NCBI RefSeq assembly: GCF_000243095.1
Contig: NZ_AHJE01000012.1
Location: 98,972 to 162,971, forward strand
Reading direction: 5' to 3'
DNA from: Cupriavidus basilensis OR16
Lineage (GTDB): Bacteria; Pseudomonadota; Gammaproteobacteria; Burkholderiales; Burkholderiaceae
DNA length: 64,000 nucleotides
A program made the position numbers and the translations under genes. Below are positions 1 through 9,069 of this stretch, in pieces. The stretch's first letter is position 1; the number at the start of each line of letters is the position of its first letter. The notes beneath the pieces were generated by a model. It saw only the letters and a list, made by a program, of their open reading frames with translations. It did no database searches and had not been told where the DNA came from.

Positions 1-1
1 G

Positions 2-961
2 GCCATTGCCGTACGCAAGGTCCAGCAGGCGATCAGCCAGGAGGGCGCGCGCCTTTTCGGCGGGGCCGCGCTTTCTTCCGAAGCGCTGGCGGTGATGAAG
101 GAGGTGAACAAGGCAAACGGCGCGTATATCACCTACGTTGGAGCCGATGAGGTCACGGGCAAGGATTGTAATCGCTCCACATTCCGGTGGTCGACGCCGA
201 CCTTCGGTGCGGTGAACACGGTGCTAAGCCCTTTATTCCAACAGAATCCGAAATGGAAGAAGGCCTATACCATCACCGGCCAGTATGTGTTCGGCGAAGC
301 GCTGTTGCGCAATTCGAAGGCAGTGATGCGGGACGCAAAGGTGGAACTGGTCGGGAACAGCTATCACTCTCTTGCCGAGAAGGAATTTTCGGGCTATCTC
401 GGCAATGCGATCGGATCGGGAGCCGATGTCCTCGTGATCCTGAACTTTGGCGCGAACACACTCGACCTGTTGAGGCAGGCCGCCAGCTTCGGCATCAAGA
501 AGCGCATGGCCGTGGCGGTGGTCTGGTTCTCCGGTCTGGATACATTCCAGGCGCTCGGTGCCGACGTGACCGAAGATATCTATTTCGGCTTGCAGTATTG
601 GCACGGACTCGATACGCCGGGCAACAAGACCTTCCTTGACGTGTATCGCCGCGAGTTCAAGGATAATCCTCGCTTCTATTCGGCGGCCGATTACCAGATT
701 GCCACGCTGATGTTCGACGCTATCAGGAAGGCCGGCAGCGAGGATCCCGCAGCGATCATCAAGGCGCTGGAGGGGTACACCTACTCTGGCTTGACCGGCG
801 AGGAGCAGGTGCGTCCTTTCGACCATCAGGTCATCAAGAACTACTTCCTGGCTCGGGGAAAGAAGAGGTCCGCAATGAAGGATGCGGACGACTTCGTGGA
901 CATCCTGTCGTCGTCGAAGACCGCCAGCCCAAAATCCGAGTCGGAATGCAAGATGGCCTGA
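2..961 (+). CDS. Branched-chain-amino-acid-type ABC transporter, periplasmic binding protein (5' end missing)
   Basis: The reading frame is open from the first bases, so the N-terminus and signal peptide lie outside the window. The visible 319 residues look like the C-terminal two thirds of a Leu/Ile/Val-binding (Peripla_BP_6) protein: a ligand-cleft segment around KDCNRSTFRW, alternating Rossmann-like strands, and a C-terminal stretch typical of this family (TFLDVYRREF, SAADYQIATLMFDAI). It would capture a substrate in the periplasm and deliver it to the LivHM permeases encoded immediately downstream. The gap to livH is only 22 bp, supporting one operon. The true substrate cannot be told; in this bacterial group such cassettes also carry aromatic acids, amides and urea-like compounds. 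Confidence 0.9.
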   Translation, partial: AIAVRKVQQAISQEGARLFGGAALSSEALAVMKEVNKANGAYITYVGADEVTGKDCNRSTFRWSTPTFGAVNTVLSPLFQQNPKWKKAYTITGQYVFGEALLRNSKAVMRDAKVELVGNSYHSLAEKEFSGYLGNAIGSGADVLVILNFGANTLDLLRQAASFGIKKRMAVAVVWFSGLDTFQALGADVTEDIYFGLQYWHGLDTPGNKTFLDVYRREFKDNPRFYSAADYQIATLMFDAIRKAGSEDPAAIIKALEGYTYSGLTGEEQVRPFDHQVIKNYFLARGKKRSAMKDADDFVDILSSSKTASPKSESECKMA

Positions 962-983
962 GGCCATAGCCGGAGTCTTCGCT

Positions 984-1841
984 ATGAACATCTATGTCTT
1001 CCAAGCCTTAAACGGGCTCGGCCTCGGCATGATCTATTTCCTGCTGTCGGTCGGGCTGAGCATCATTTTTGGTCTCCTCGGATTCGTCAACTTCGCACAC
1101 GGTGCCTTGTTTCTCGTCGGTGCCTATGCGGCCTTTTTCACCAGCCAGGTAACCGGGAGTTTTGCGCTGGGCCTCGTTGCCTCGTTCGTCTGCGTGGCCA
1201 GCTTGGGCTTGACCGCTGAACGCTGGTTGCTCCGGCGAACGTACAAGATGTCGCACGAGGCGCAGATCCTCGTGACCGTCGGCTTGACGTTCGTGCTGAC
1301 CGAAGCCGTGGTCTATCTCTTTGGCCCCGAGTCCCAGCGCGTGGCGCCGCCGGAGTCATTAAGCAGCGTGCTGATGATTGGACCCTATCCCATCCCAAGC
1401 TATCGGGTCTTCATCGTCATCGTTTGCGGAGTGATTGGGGCGGCACTCTGGTGGCTGTTCGAGCGAACGATGTTCGGAGCGAGGGTTCGCGCGGGCAACG
1501 AGCGGCCGCAGATGCTGAAGCTGCTGGGTACCAGGGTGTCGCGGGTCTATGCGATCGCCTTCGGACTAGGAACAGGCCTGGCCGGTCTTGCCGGCGGTCT
1601 GGCGGTTCCCCTGCGCGGTGCCGATCCGTCCATGGGCCTGGAAGCCATTGTCATTGCCTTCGTGGTGGTCGTCATCGGCGGCATGGGCAGCTTTAGCGGG
1701 CCGCTGGTCGGCGGGCTGATCATCGGCGTCACGCAAAGCATGATGAGCGCCATCTGGCCGGAGGGGGCGCGCCTTGCCATCTTCCTTCTGATGGTTGTCG
1801 TTCTTCTTCTGATGCCAAAAGGACTCTTCGGCCGTGCTTAA
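984..1841 (+). CDS. livH: Branched-chain-amino-acid-type ABC transporter permease LivH
   Basis: A 285-residue, strongly hydrophobic protein with the LivH signature near the N-terminus (GLGMIYFLLSVGLSIIFGLL, then NFAHG) and the conserved late segment GGMGSFSGPLVGG. It forms half of the inner-membrane channel with LivM. I place the start at the ATG giving MNIYVFQALN, since an upstream extension would read through the end of the binding-protein gene in a non-homologous frame. The stop overlaps the livM start by 8 bp, indicating translational coupling. Confidence 0.93.
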   Translation: MNIYVFQALNGLGLGMIYFLLSVGLSIIFGLLGFVNFAHGALFLVGAYAAFFTSQVTGSFALGLVASFVCVASLGLTAERWLLRRTYKMSHEAQILVTVGLTFVLTEAVVYLFGPESQRVAPPESLSSVLMIGPYPIPSYRVFIVIVCGVIGAALWWLFERTMFGARVRAGNERPQMLKLLGTRVSRVYAIAFGLGTGLAGLAGGLAVPLRGADPSMGLEAIVIAFVVVVIGGMGSFSGPLVGGLIIGVTQSMMSAIWPEGARLAIFLLMVVVLLLMPKGLFGRA

Positions 1842-2820
1842 TACCTTCTCAAAGTCGGCCGGGGCGTTTTACCTGACGCTGCTGGCCTTGCCACTCGCCT
1901 TGCCTTTGATGTCGGGGTCCGCCACCACTGCGGTCGTCGTAATGATCTTCGGGATCGCCGCGGGGGCCTGCAACCTGATGCTTGGCTACGCTGGCCTGCT
2001 GAGCTTTGCACAGGGAACGTTCTTCGGCGTGGGTTCGTATGCCGCAGGTGTCCTGCTGCGGAGCCATCCCGGCCTGGGCCTTAGCGTGCTTGTGCTCTGT
2101 GCGGCAGCCGGCGCGGTGGCGGCCCTGGTCATCGGCATGCTGAGCATCCGGCAGAAGGGCATCTACTTCGTCATGATCACACTGGCGATGGCCCAGATGG
2201 CTTTCTTCGCGGCACTCTCGTTTCCGGACGTGACGGGCGGAGAGAACGGCCTGCTCGACATTCCTCGTCTCGGCGCCGGCCTGGATGGCGTGCTCTCGGA
2301 ATCGCAGAGTCAGTATCTGGTCGTGTCGGTGGTGTTCGTCCTTGCCTTCGCCTTCCTGCGCCGGGTCGTGCGCTCGCCGTTCGGCCGGGTACTCGATGCC
2401 GTGCGGGAGAACGAAACGCGTGCTCAGATGGCGGGTTACGACGTTCTACGACTCAAGCTGCTCGCCTTCGTCATATCCGGCTCGGTTACCGCGCTAGCGG
2501 GCGCACTGTATGCGATCCAGCTGCGCTCCGCACCTCTGTCAAACATCGACCTGATGATGTCGGAGACGATCCTGATCATGGCCATCCTGGGCGGAAAGCG
2601 GTCGCTGCTCGGCGCCGCCTTCGGGGCGTTGCTGATGACCCTGATGGCAGAACAGCTATCGCAATTGTGGCCGCGGTGGCAGATGATCGTCGGCTTCGTG
2701 CTGATTGTGACCGTCCTCTTCGCACCGAGTGGCATTGGTGGGATCTTTTCCCAATGGCGAACGCCCCGCGAGAAACGGAAGGCGGGCGGCGCGCACCTGA
2801 GCAGCAAGGAGACTGCGTGA
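1834..2820 (+). CDS. livM: Branched-chain-amino-acid-type ABC transporter permease LivM
   Basis: A 328-residue polytopic permease starting at a GTG inside the end of livH. Typical LivM motifs are present: GYAGLLSFAQGTFFGVGSY, the cytoplasmic loop with RAQMAGYDVLRLKLLAF, and the C-terminal PSGIGGIF. The C-terminal 20 residues are hydrophilic. Its stop TGA overlaps the ATG of livG (ATGA arrangement), so the permease and ATPase are coupled. It is the partner of LivH in the transmembrane pore. Confidence 0.93.
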   Translation: MLNTFSKSAGAFYLTLLALPLALPLMSGSATTAVVVMIFGIAAGACNLMLGYAGLLSFAQGTFFGVGSYAAGVLLRSHPGLGLSVLVLCAAAGAVAALVIGMLSIRQKGIYFVMITLAMAQMAFFAALSFPDVTGGENGLLDIPRLGAGLDGVLSESQSQYLVVSVVFVLAFAFLRRVVRSPFGRVLDAVRENETRAQMAGYDVLRLKLLAFVISGSVTALAGALYAIQLRSAPLSNIDLMMSETILIMAILGGKRSLLGAAFGALLMTLMAEQLSQLWPRWQMIVGFVLIVTVLFAPSGIGGIFSQWRTPREKRKAGGAHLSSKETA

Positions 2821-3569
2821 TGACCGCGATCCTGACCACCCGGGGCCTGGGCCTCGACTACGGCAACTTCACCGCCGTGGGCAAGGTCGACCTCGACCTG
2901 CAGGCAAACTCGCTTCACTCCCTGATCGGACCAAATGGTGCGGGTAAGACGTCTTTCTTCAATATCGTGAGCGGGCGCTTGCCCGCCACGCGCGGCTCCA
3001 TCGAGTTCGACGGCAAGGACATTACGCGCTCGCCGGCACATGGACGCGTGAAGCTCGGCATGGCGCGCAGCTTCCAGGTGACGAGCCTGTTCCCCGAAAG
3101 CTCGGTGCTGGATAATCTGCGTCTTGCCGCACTGGGATATGAGGCCGGCCGGTCCCTGCATTTCTGGAGCACATGGAGCGCGGAGGCCGGCAAACATGGG
3201 ATCGCCGACAAGGTACTCGTGGAGCTCGATCTGGCTCGCCATGCCGCCACGCCGGTTGGCGCACTTTCACACGGCACGCAGAGGCTGGTGGAGATCGGCA
3301 TGTGCCTGGTGGCCAAGCCCAAGCTGCTGCTGCTCGATGAACCGATGGCTGGCCTTGGCCTGGCCGACGTCCCGCGCGTCTCGGAACTGCTGCTACAGCT
3401 GAAGGCCAGCTACAGCATTCTGCTAGTCGAGCACAATATGCACGTCGTCATGGGCATCAGCGACCGCATCACCGTGATGTTCCAGGGGAATGTCATTGCC
3501 GAAGGCTCCCCTGAGGAGATTCGACACGACGCGAACGTAAAGCGGGTCTATCTCGGGAGTTCGGTATGA
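2820..3569 (+). CDS. livG: ABC transporter ATP-binding protein LivG
   Basis: A 249-residue cytoplasmic ATPase. Walker A (GPNGAGKTS), Walker B with the catalytic Glu (LLLLDEPMAGL) and the switch His (LLVEHNMHVV) are intact. The signature motif is the LivG/UrtD-type variant LSHGTQRL rather than LSGGQ. It powers import through LivHM as a heterodimer with LivF. The ATG at 2820 is preferred over upstream in-frame codons because it overlaps the livM stop and matches family length. It ends in an ATGA overlap with livF. Confidence 0.95.
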   Translation: MTAILTTRGLGLDYGNFTAVGKVDLDLQANSLHSLIGPNGAGKTSFFNIVSGRLPATRGSIEFDGKDITRSPAHGRVKLGMARSFQVTSLFPESSVLDNLRLAALGYEAGRSLHFWSTWSAEAGKHGIADKVLVELDLARHAATPVGALSHGTQRLVEIGMCLVAKPKLLLLDEPMAGLGLADVPRVSELLLQLKASYSILLVEHNMHVVMGISDRITVMFQGNVIAEGSPEEIRHDANVKRVYLGSSV

Positions 3570-4285
3570 CAGCGCAACTACTCGCGCTCCGCGGTGTGCA
3601 AGCCGCATATGGCAAGAGCATCGCCTTGCAGGACGTCTCGCTGCAAGTCGGTCGGGGAGAGGTCGTCAGTCTCATGGGACGAAACGGCATGGGGAAGACG
3701 TCAACGCTGAATACCATCGTCGGCGTGTTGCAGAAGACCGCGGGCACGGTCCGTCTCGACGGGGTCGACATCAGCGACCTGGAGTCGGACGAGATCTCGC
3801 GTCTTGGCATCGCGCTGGTGCCGGCGGACAGGGGCATATTCGCGCTGCTGTCGGTCGAGGAGAACCTGAAGATTGCCAGGCGCAAGCACTCGACTTGGAC
3901 GCTAGAGAGCGCATATGCGAGCTTCCCCCGGCTCAAGGAACGGCGGAAGAACCTCGGAGGCGCCTTGTCCGGTGGGGAGCAGCAGATGCTGTCCATTGCC
4001 CGGGCGCTGATGCAGGGACCGAAGGTGTTGCTGCTGGACGAGCCGACCGAAGGCCTGGCGCCGGTGATCGTCGATGAGTTGGTCGAGCTGATTGCAGGTG
4101 TCGGCCGGTCCGGCGTTTCGATCGTGCTGGTGGAACAGACCTTTGCCGTCTGCCGAGCGCTGGCTTCGCGACACTACATCCTCGAGGAGGGCCACGTGGT
4201 GTTCGAAGGACCGACGGCGGCGCTGGACGACGATCCGACCATCCTGGAGCGCCTGCTCGGGCTTGACGTCGGCGCTCACGCGTAA
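3566..4285 (+). CDS. livF: ABC transporter ATP-binding protein LivF
   Basis: A 239-residue ATPase, the usual LivF length. Walker A (GRNGMGKTS), the canonical signature LSGGEQQML, Walker B (LLLDEPTEGLAP) and the switch-region VLVEQ are all present. It pairs with LivG to energise the importer. It is the last liv gene; about 200 bp separate it from the aconitase gene. That gap holds a 6-bp hairpin (4319-4334) with no following T-run, so there is no obvious terminator and read-through is possible. Confidence 0.95.
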   Translation: MTAQLLALRGVQAAYGKSIALQDVSLQVGRGEVVSLMGRNGMGKTSTLNTIVGVLQKTAGTVRLDGVDISDLESDEISRLGIALVPADRGIFALLSVEENLKIARRKHSTWTLESAYASFPRLKERRKNLGGALSGGEQQMLSIARALMQGPKVLLLDEPTEGLAPVIVDELVELIAGVGRSGVSIVLVEQTFAVCRALASRHYILEEGHVVFEGPTAALDDDPTILERLLGLDVGAHA

Positions 4286-4489
4286 CACTCACTTCTCAGA
4301 CGTAAGTATGCCGGGATGCCGGCGCTTACGCCGGCGTTCGAGCCCGCGCTCGCTCGCGAACAACTCTATGCTAGAGCGCGAGCTTGGCACGACACCGCAT
4401 AACAAAACACAACGAGACAACCCGTGCGCTCATCCCGAGACAGCTTCAGATGCAGGACAACGCTTCCCGGCACGCAAGGCTATGTTTGC

Positions 4490-7057
4490 ATGTCCATTGT
4501 GGAAGCCGAGAGAAACGGTGCCGGCGCGCTCACGCGCTTGCCCTACAGCCTGCGCGTGCTGGCCGAGCATCTGCTTCGCCATGAAGATGGCGAGGTCGTA
4601 CGCCAGGAGGATATCCTGGCGCTCGGTGCATGGCCGCTGACTGGGTCGAGTGCCCACAGCGTAGGCTTCATGCCTGCCCGCGTGTTGATGCAGGATGCGG
4701 CCGGACTGCCGGTGCTCGCCGACCTGGCCGCGCTAGATGAAGAAGTCCGGGCGCAGCGGGGCACCGGAATTTCGCTGAAGCTGCCAGCCGCTCTGGTGGT
4801 CGACCACGCTGTGGAGGTAGACGCCTCTGGTACGCACGCGGCTCTTTCCACCAACCTTCAGTTGGAATTCGAACGGCACGGCAAGCGCTATGAATTCCTC
4901 AAGTGGGCGGCCCAACGGTTCCCCAACCTGCGCATCGCGCCGCCGGGCATCGGAATCTGCCATCAGCTCAACCTCGAGGTGCTTTCTGACCTGGTCAGTG
5001 CCAACACGGCAGACAACCCCGAACTCCTGGGATTTGATTCGGTGCTCGGCACGGACAGCCACACCACCATGGTCAACGGCCTTTCGGTCTTCGGCTGGGG
5101 AGTGGGCGGTATCGAGGCGACGGCGGCGCTGCTCGGCGAGCCCACCGTGATGCGCATACCCGACGTCATCGGCGTACGCTTGACCGGTGAGCTGAAACCT
5201 GGCGTCCAGGCAGCCGACCTCGCCCTCACGCTGACCGCCGCCCTTCGTGAACACGATCTGGTGCAACGCGTGGTGGAGTTCTGCGGGCCGGCACTCGGCA
5301 TGCTGTCGGTGCCCGATCGTGCGAGCATCGCCAACATGGCGCCCGAGTATGGCGCCACCATGGCCTATTTCCCGCCGGACGCGCAAACGCTGGCCTATCT
5401 TCGGCGAACTGGCAGGCCGCGGGAACATTTGACGCTGGTGGAGCGGTTCCTTCGCGCGCAGGGCATGTACCGTGAGGCTTCGGATCCCGAACCTCGCTTC
5501 ACCAAAGTGATCGACTTCGATCTTGGTTCGGTTGTGGCAGCGGTGGCTGGCCCGTCCCTGCCTCAACAGTGCCGGACCCTGTCGGAGGTGCCGGCGACGA
5601 TCGTGTCCGCGGAGATGGGACGAGCCTTGACGCATGGTGCGGTGGTGCTTGCGGCCATCACATCCTGCACAAATACGTCCAATCCCGAGGCCCTCGTCAC
5701 GGCCGGGCTCTTGGCAAGGAACGCGGTCTTGCGAGGCCTGCGTGTGCCAGCTTGGGTCAAAACCTCGTTTGCGCCAGGTTCCCGTGTCGCGTCCGAGCTG
5801 CTCAGCGCGGCAGGACTGCAGCGGCATCTCGATACGCTGGGCTTTCACGTTGTCGGCCACGGCTGCACCACCTGCATGGGAAATTCCGGACCTCTGCTTC
5901 CCGGCGTGGAAGCCCGCGTGAAGGACGAGAGGCTGTCCGTTGCCGCCGTGCTTTCCGGCAACCGCAACTTCGAAGGGCGAATCCATCCGGCCGTGCGGTC
6001 CGCCTATCTGGCATCGCCGGCGCTTGTGGTGGCGTACGCGCTGGCCGGCAATCTCGCGGTGGATCTGTCGTCAGCTCCGCTGGGCAATTCTCCAGAAGGT
6101 GCCGCTGTCCGGCTGTCCGATATCTGGCCAGCCCCGGAAGACGTGCACGCGGTGCTGGAGGGCATTCAGCTCGAGTCGCACTTTGCTGCCAACCGGCGCG
6201 TGTGGCAGCTGGGATCGGTTGAATGGGATGCGCTCCCCAGCGCGGACAGCGCCCAATACCCGTGGGAAGGGCGTGCCGGCTATATCCGCCGGCCTCCGTT
6301 CCTTGAAACAGCGGTCAAAAGGCCCTTGCTCTCAGCAGACATCGTGGGAGCCCGGCCACTGCTCATCCTTGGCGATGCGATCACCACGGATCATATTTCC
6401 CCCGTCTCCCGAATCTCCGCCACTTCCACAGCGGGCAGGTGGCTGCAGGAGCAGGGCATTGCAGCGGCCAGCTACGGGACGTTTAGCGCCCGGCGGCTGA
6501 ACCACGAGGTCATGCTGCGGGGAGGTTTTGCGAATCCGCGCCTGCGCAACCACCTGCTTTCAGACACCGAAGGGGGATTCACACGCTTGCTTCCCGATGG
6601 CGATGTCGTCCCGGTTCACGAGGCGGCGCAGGTCTATGCCAAGCGCGGGGTCCCGACTATCGTCATCGCGGGAGCGCGCTACGGTGGCGGATCCGCGCGA
6701 GACTGGGCCGCGAAGGTGACGCGCCTGCTCGGCGTTCGCGCGGTGATTGCAAACAGCTTCGAGCGCATTCATCGCGCCAACCTGCTGGCTTTCGGCATAC
6801 TGCCGTTGGAGACAGAGGAGGATCTTGGCGGCATGCTCACAGGCGACGAGACGCTCGATCTCGGCGGGCTTCCCAGTGCACTGCGCCCGGGCGGAGAACT
6901 GACCCTCACGATACGCAATACAGACGGGGCGCTCGTGAAGCATATGCGGCTTGCTTGCCGGATCGACACCGTGGTGGAGGCAGAATGGCTGACGTCAGGA
7001 GGCATGCTTGGACGCGTTCTCGACAAGCTTTTGCTTGAACCTCGCACCAACCCTTAA
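4490..7057 (+). CDS. Aconitase-family hydratase (AcnA/IRP-type)
   Basis: An 855-residue protein with the full aconitase layout: N-terminal catalytic domains, linker, and swivelling C-terminal domain. The three [4Fe-4S]-ligand cysteines are visible as SCTNTSNPEAL and CTTCMGNSGPLL, and the conserved LGTDSHTTMVNGL, GDAITTDHISP and GARYGGGSARDWAAK motifs are intact. It should isomerise a citrate-like tricarboxylate in the cytoplasm. It is shorter than housekeeping AcnA (about 890-900) and sits behind a transporter, so a dedicated substrate such as a methylcitrate or another 2-hydroxyacid is possible. I chose the ATG giving MSIVEAERNG; an in-frame ATG at 4424 adds 22 unlikely residues. Confidence 0.85.
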   Translation: MSIVEAERNGAGALTRLPYSLRVLAEHLLRHEDGEVVRQEDILALGAWPLTGSSAHSVGFMPARVLMQDAAGLPVLADLAALDEEVRAQRGTGISLKLPAALVVDHAVEVDASGTHAALSTNLQLEFERHGKRYEFLKWAAQRFPNLRIAPPGIGICHQLNLEVLSDLVSANTADNPELLGFDSVLGTDSHTTMVNGLSVFGWGVGGIEATAALLGEPTVMRIPDVIGVRLTGELKPGVQAADLALTLTAALREHDLVQRVVEFCGPALGMLSVPDRASIANMAPEYGATMAYFPPDAQTLAYLRRTGRPREHLTLVERFLRAQGMYREASDPEPRFTKVIDFDLGSVVAAVAGPSLPQQCRTLSEVPATIVSAEMGRALTHGAVVLAAITSCTNTSNPEALVTAGLLARNAVLRGLRVPAWVKTSFAPGSRVASELLSAAGLQRHLDTLGFHVVGHGCTTCMGNSGPLLPGVEARVKDERLSVAAVLSGNRNFEGRIHPAVRSAYLASPALVVAYALAGNLAVDLSSAPLGNSPEGAAVRLSDIWPAPEDVHAVLEGIQLESHFAANRRVWQLGSVEWDALPSADSAQYPWEGRAGYIRRPPFLETAVKRPLLSADIVGARPLLILGDAITTDHISPVSRISATSTAGRWLQEQGIAAASYGTFSARRLNHEVMLRGGFANPRLRNHLLSDTEGGFTRLLPDGDVVPVHEAAQVYAKRGVPTIVIAGARYGGGSARDWAAKVTRLLGVRAVIANSFERIHRANLLAFGILPLETEEDLGGMLTGDETLDLGGLPSALRPGGELTLTIRNTDGALVKHMRLACRIDTVVEAEWLTSGGMLGRVLDKLLLEPRTNP

Positions 7058-7059
7058 TC

Positions 7060-7455
7060 ATGAGAGGGCGCAGCGGCAAGACCTTGCGACTTGCCAACCG
7101 GGCGGGCACACCGCTGTCCCGGCTGAGCGACCTGATGTGGGAAGTCCGTGCGCTGGCCCGCGAGGCGGACAAGCGCACGTTCGCGCAATGTGCCGATCGT
7201 CGGCAACTATATGCCGAGCAGCTTGAATCGGTGCTGGACGCCTGGATGAGTGCGTTCACCGGTCGCGAGCTGCTGGTCTGTTTCGGTGCGGCCCTGGAGT
7301 TGGGCATTATTCCGGAGCGTCATATCGTCCGATGCATCGAGGCGGCCGGCGCCGACGATGCGAGAGATGTCCGCGCGTTGTTTTGGGCGGGCATGCGGCG
7401 AGTGTCGGCATCCCGGCGAGCCTCCGTACGCCACGAGGCATGCGTGCATAGCTAG
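7060..7455 (+). CDS. Small hypothetical protein following the aconitase gene
   Basis: A 131-residue predicted helical, soluble protein that I do not recognise. It starts 2 bp after the aconitase stop, which suggests translational coupling and a shared transcript. The sequence is rich in Arg, Ala and Leu, with no membrane segment, no signal peptide and no metal-binding cluster. Base composition matches its neighbours, so it is probably native rather than acquired. A role linked to the hydratase is only a positional guess. Confidence 0.5.
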   Translation: MRGRSGKTLRLANRAGTPLSRLSDLMWEVRALAREADKRTFAQCADRRQLYAEQLESVLDAWMSAFTGRELLVCFGAALELGIIPERHIVRCIEAAGADDARDVRALFWAGMRRVSASRRASVRHEACVHS

Positions 7456-7560
7456 ACGTAGCAGGAGATCTGTCTGTCTCAAAGACGCCGAATAAAGGTT
7501 ATGTCAAATCGTGAACATGTGAACGAATTAGGGTTGAGCGGGGCACCCGAACGCGCTGAT

Positions 7561-7721
7561 GTAGGGAACCGGAATTAGCTGGACTACGTGCGCTTTTGCT
7601 GGACTAGAAATCTGGAATTGGCAGGATTGCCCTGCAGCTCGATGGGGGCGCGGCTGCTCCAGAGGTATGGTCCAGAAGCCCGGGTTCGGCGCCGGGACAG
7701 CGCACGACCGCTGTCGGCCAG
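7561..7721 (-). mobile_element. IS-like terminal remnant, inverted partner of the copy at 22250-22473
   Basis: Read on the minus strand this stretch contains CTGGCCGACAGCGG, then GTCCCGGCGCC, GGAGCAGCC, a GGGCAATCC block and two degenerate repeats of the form GTCCAGC(A/T)A followed by GTAGTCCAGCTAATTCCGG. The same order occurs on the plus strand at 22.25-22.47 kb, where an extra segment of about 60 bp is present. Repeated terminal blocks of this type are seen at IS21-family ends, but no transposase remains, so the family is uncertain. The rest of 7456-7778 holds no gene that I can support. Confidence 0.5.
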
Positions 7722-7778
7722 GAAGGGACATTCGATCCGGTGACGAGAATCGTTGACAATCGCTAGTGGAGGTTCGGT

Positions 7779-8354
7779 TTAGGCGGCAGCACTCCATTCC
7801 CGGAACCGATCGAATAATCGGAACCCAACATAGTCGTGCTCTCGCTTGTATAGCCAACGGTAGTAGCAATCCCAGTAGCTAATCATGCGATCGCGCGTCC
7901 TTTGAAGAAAAAGTGAATTCTCTCGGAAGAACGCTCCGTAGGTGTGTTGATCCATGGACGGCAAGTGCGCCTCGATAGCATCGAGAATCTCAATGACATA
8001 CTCGCCGCAGAGTTGCATAACGAATGGTGCCACCCAAGGTTCAGATGACGCGACCAGCCGTTCAATCTGGCGCTGGCGCATATGCCCATCATGGTGTCTC
8101 GTTAGCACGCACGCATATACGATCGCTTGAGTTTCGTTCAGGCATGCGAACAGCATTTCATCGGAATCGTGGTGAATCCGATATGGGATATTGAACGATT
8201 CGCCTCGAACAATGACCGGCAATCCAGGATGGGTTGCGTCGCTACCTCGGATCAAATCCGCGACGACACTCACGTCGGAGCGGAGCGCCTCCGGAAAAGC
8301 CGTCATCAACGAACTGGATCGGGCTGCGTTGATGGCTAGTTGAGTGGGAGTCAT
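7779..8354 (-). CDS. Hypothetical protein in accessory region
   Basis: A 191-residue soluble protein with an Ile/Glu-rich helical middle (YVIEILDAIEAHLPSM) and an aromatic, basic C-terminus (YWDCYYRWLYKREHDY). I do not recognise the family. The ATG giving MTPTQLAINA is preferred; the frame continues 16 codons upstream to another ATG at 8402. It is convergent to the aconitase operon, lies next to an IS-like remnant and has lower GC than the first 7 kb, consistent with acquired DNA. The 267 bases upstream, to 8621, contain only GC-rich sequence without a convincing gene. Confidence 0.6.
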   Translation of the reverse strand: MTPTQLAINAARSSSLMTAFPEALRSDVSVVADLIRGSDATHPGLPVIVRGESFNIPYRIHHDSDEMLFACLNETQAIVYACVLTRHHDGHMRQRQIERLVASSEPWVAPFVMQLCGEYVIEILDAIEAHLPSMDQHTYGAFFRENSLFLQRTRDRMISYWDCYYRWLYKREHDYVGFRLFDRFREWSAAA

Positions 8355-8621
8355 ACGTCGTCGCGGGCAGTCCGAGGTGTTGCCATTGTGGCATAGCAGC
8401 ATCAGGCGTCGTCAGCGCTGCTCGCCAGTGTCCGCTTCCGCAAACCGGGCCCCTCCCTGCGGGTCGGCCACGGTCGTTGCCACAGTCGGTCGCTCGCGGC
8501 CATGAACGGCCTTCGGACATCGCTGGCCAGATCGTCGACAATCAGGTCCGTCGCCAGCAGTAGGACAGGTTGACGGCGACCGCGAGTGGGTCGCCGGGTG
8601 CACAAAAACGAAAGGGCGCGG

Positions 8622-8996
8622 CTAAAACCCCGGTGCTGGCCTCCAATAAACAGATGGCGGAAATGGATCATCGCTCAGGAACGCTAGAAATATTTCCGCT
8701 ACCTGGTCAGACATGAACCATTCATCCGAGCGCATGGAAATGCTGCCCGCACCGAACACTAGAATCGTGCCGTCCGGACGCACTGGACTGGGCTTGTCAT
8801 GGAATGCCCTCCATCGCCTTTCCCCGTCAACTTCGAAATGCTCAATCATGCAGGAGACGCCGCCACCTGCAACGTGCACATAATTGCCTGCGTCATCTGT
8901 CAAAGACGCATAGGAAGACGGCCCATAGCTTCGCAACGACTTTATCGCGACCGGCCCGGCACTGGCAGAGGTCGCTTCCCGGCCACAATGCGTCAA
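8622..8996 (-). CDS. Possible immunity-like small protein, start uncertain
   Basis: The conserved-looking part begins at about AIKSLRSYGPSSYASL and continues through YVHVAGGGVSCMIEHFE to a tail ending SVYWRPAPGF. I associate this type of about 110-residue protein with immunity-like genes near polymorphic toxins in Burkholderiales, but that is recollection and not proof. No ATG sits at the expected position: the codon before AIKS is GTC, and the longest frame begins at an unlikely TTG. The gene may therefore have lost its start. No cognate toxin is adjacent. Confidence 0.45.
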   Translation of the reverse strand: MTHCGREATSASAGPVAIKSLRSYGPSSYASLTDDAGNYVHVAGGGVSCMIEHFEVDGERRWRAFHDKPSPVRPDGTILVFGAGSISMRSDEWFMSDQVAEIFLAFLSDDPFPPSVYWRPAPGF

Positions 8997-9069
8997 TTGA
9001 ATGTGGTCTCAGGCGGACATTGATGCGACAGCTTCTCTCTGAAATCGGACATCCAGCCTCAGGGTAGCG

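Noticed and set aside
4319..4334. Terminator after livF
   Set aside because: The stem is only 6 bp and no T-run follows; listed only as a hairpin in the livF entry.
4733..5986. A 417-codon minus-strand open frame inside the aconitase gene
   Set aside because: A shadow of the GC-rich aconitase coding strand; Arg/His-rich with no domain character.
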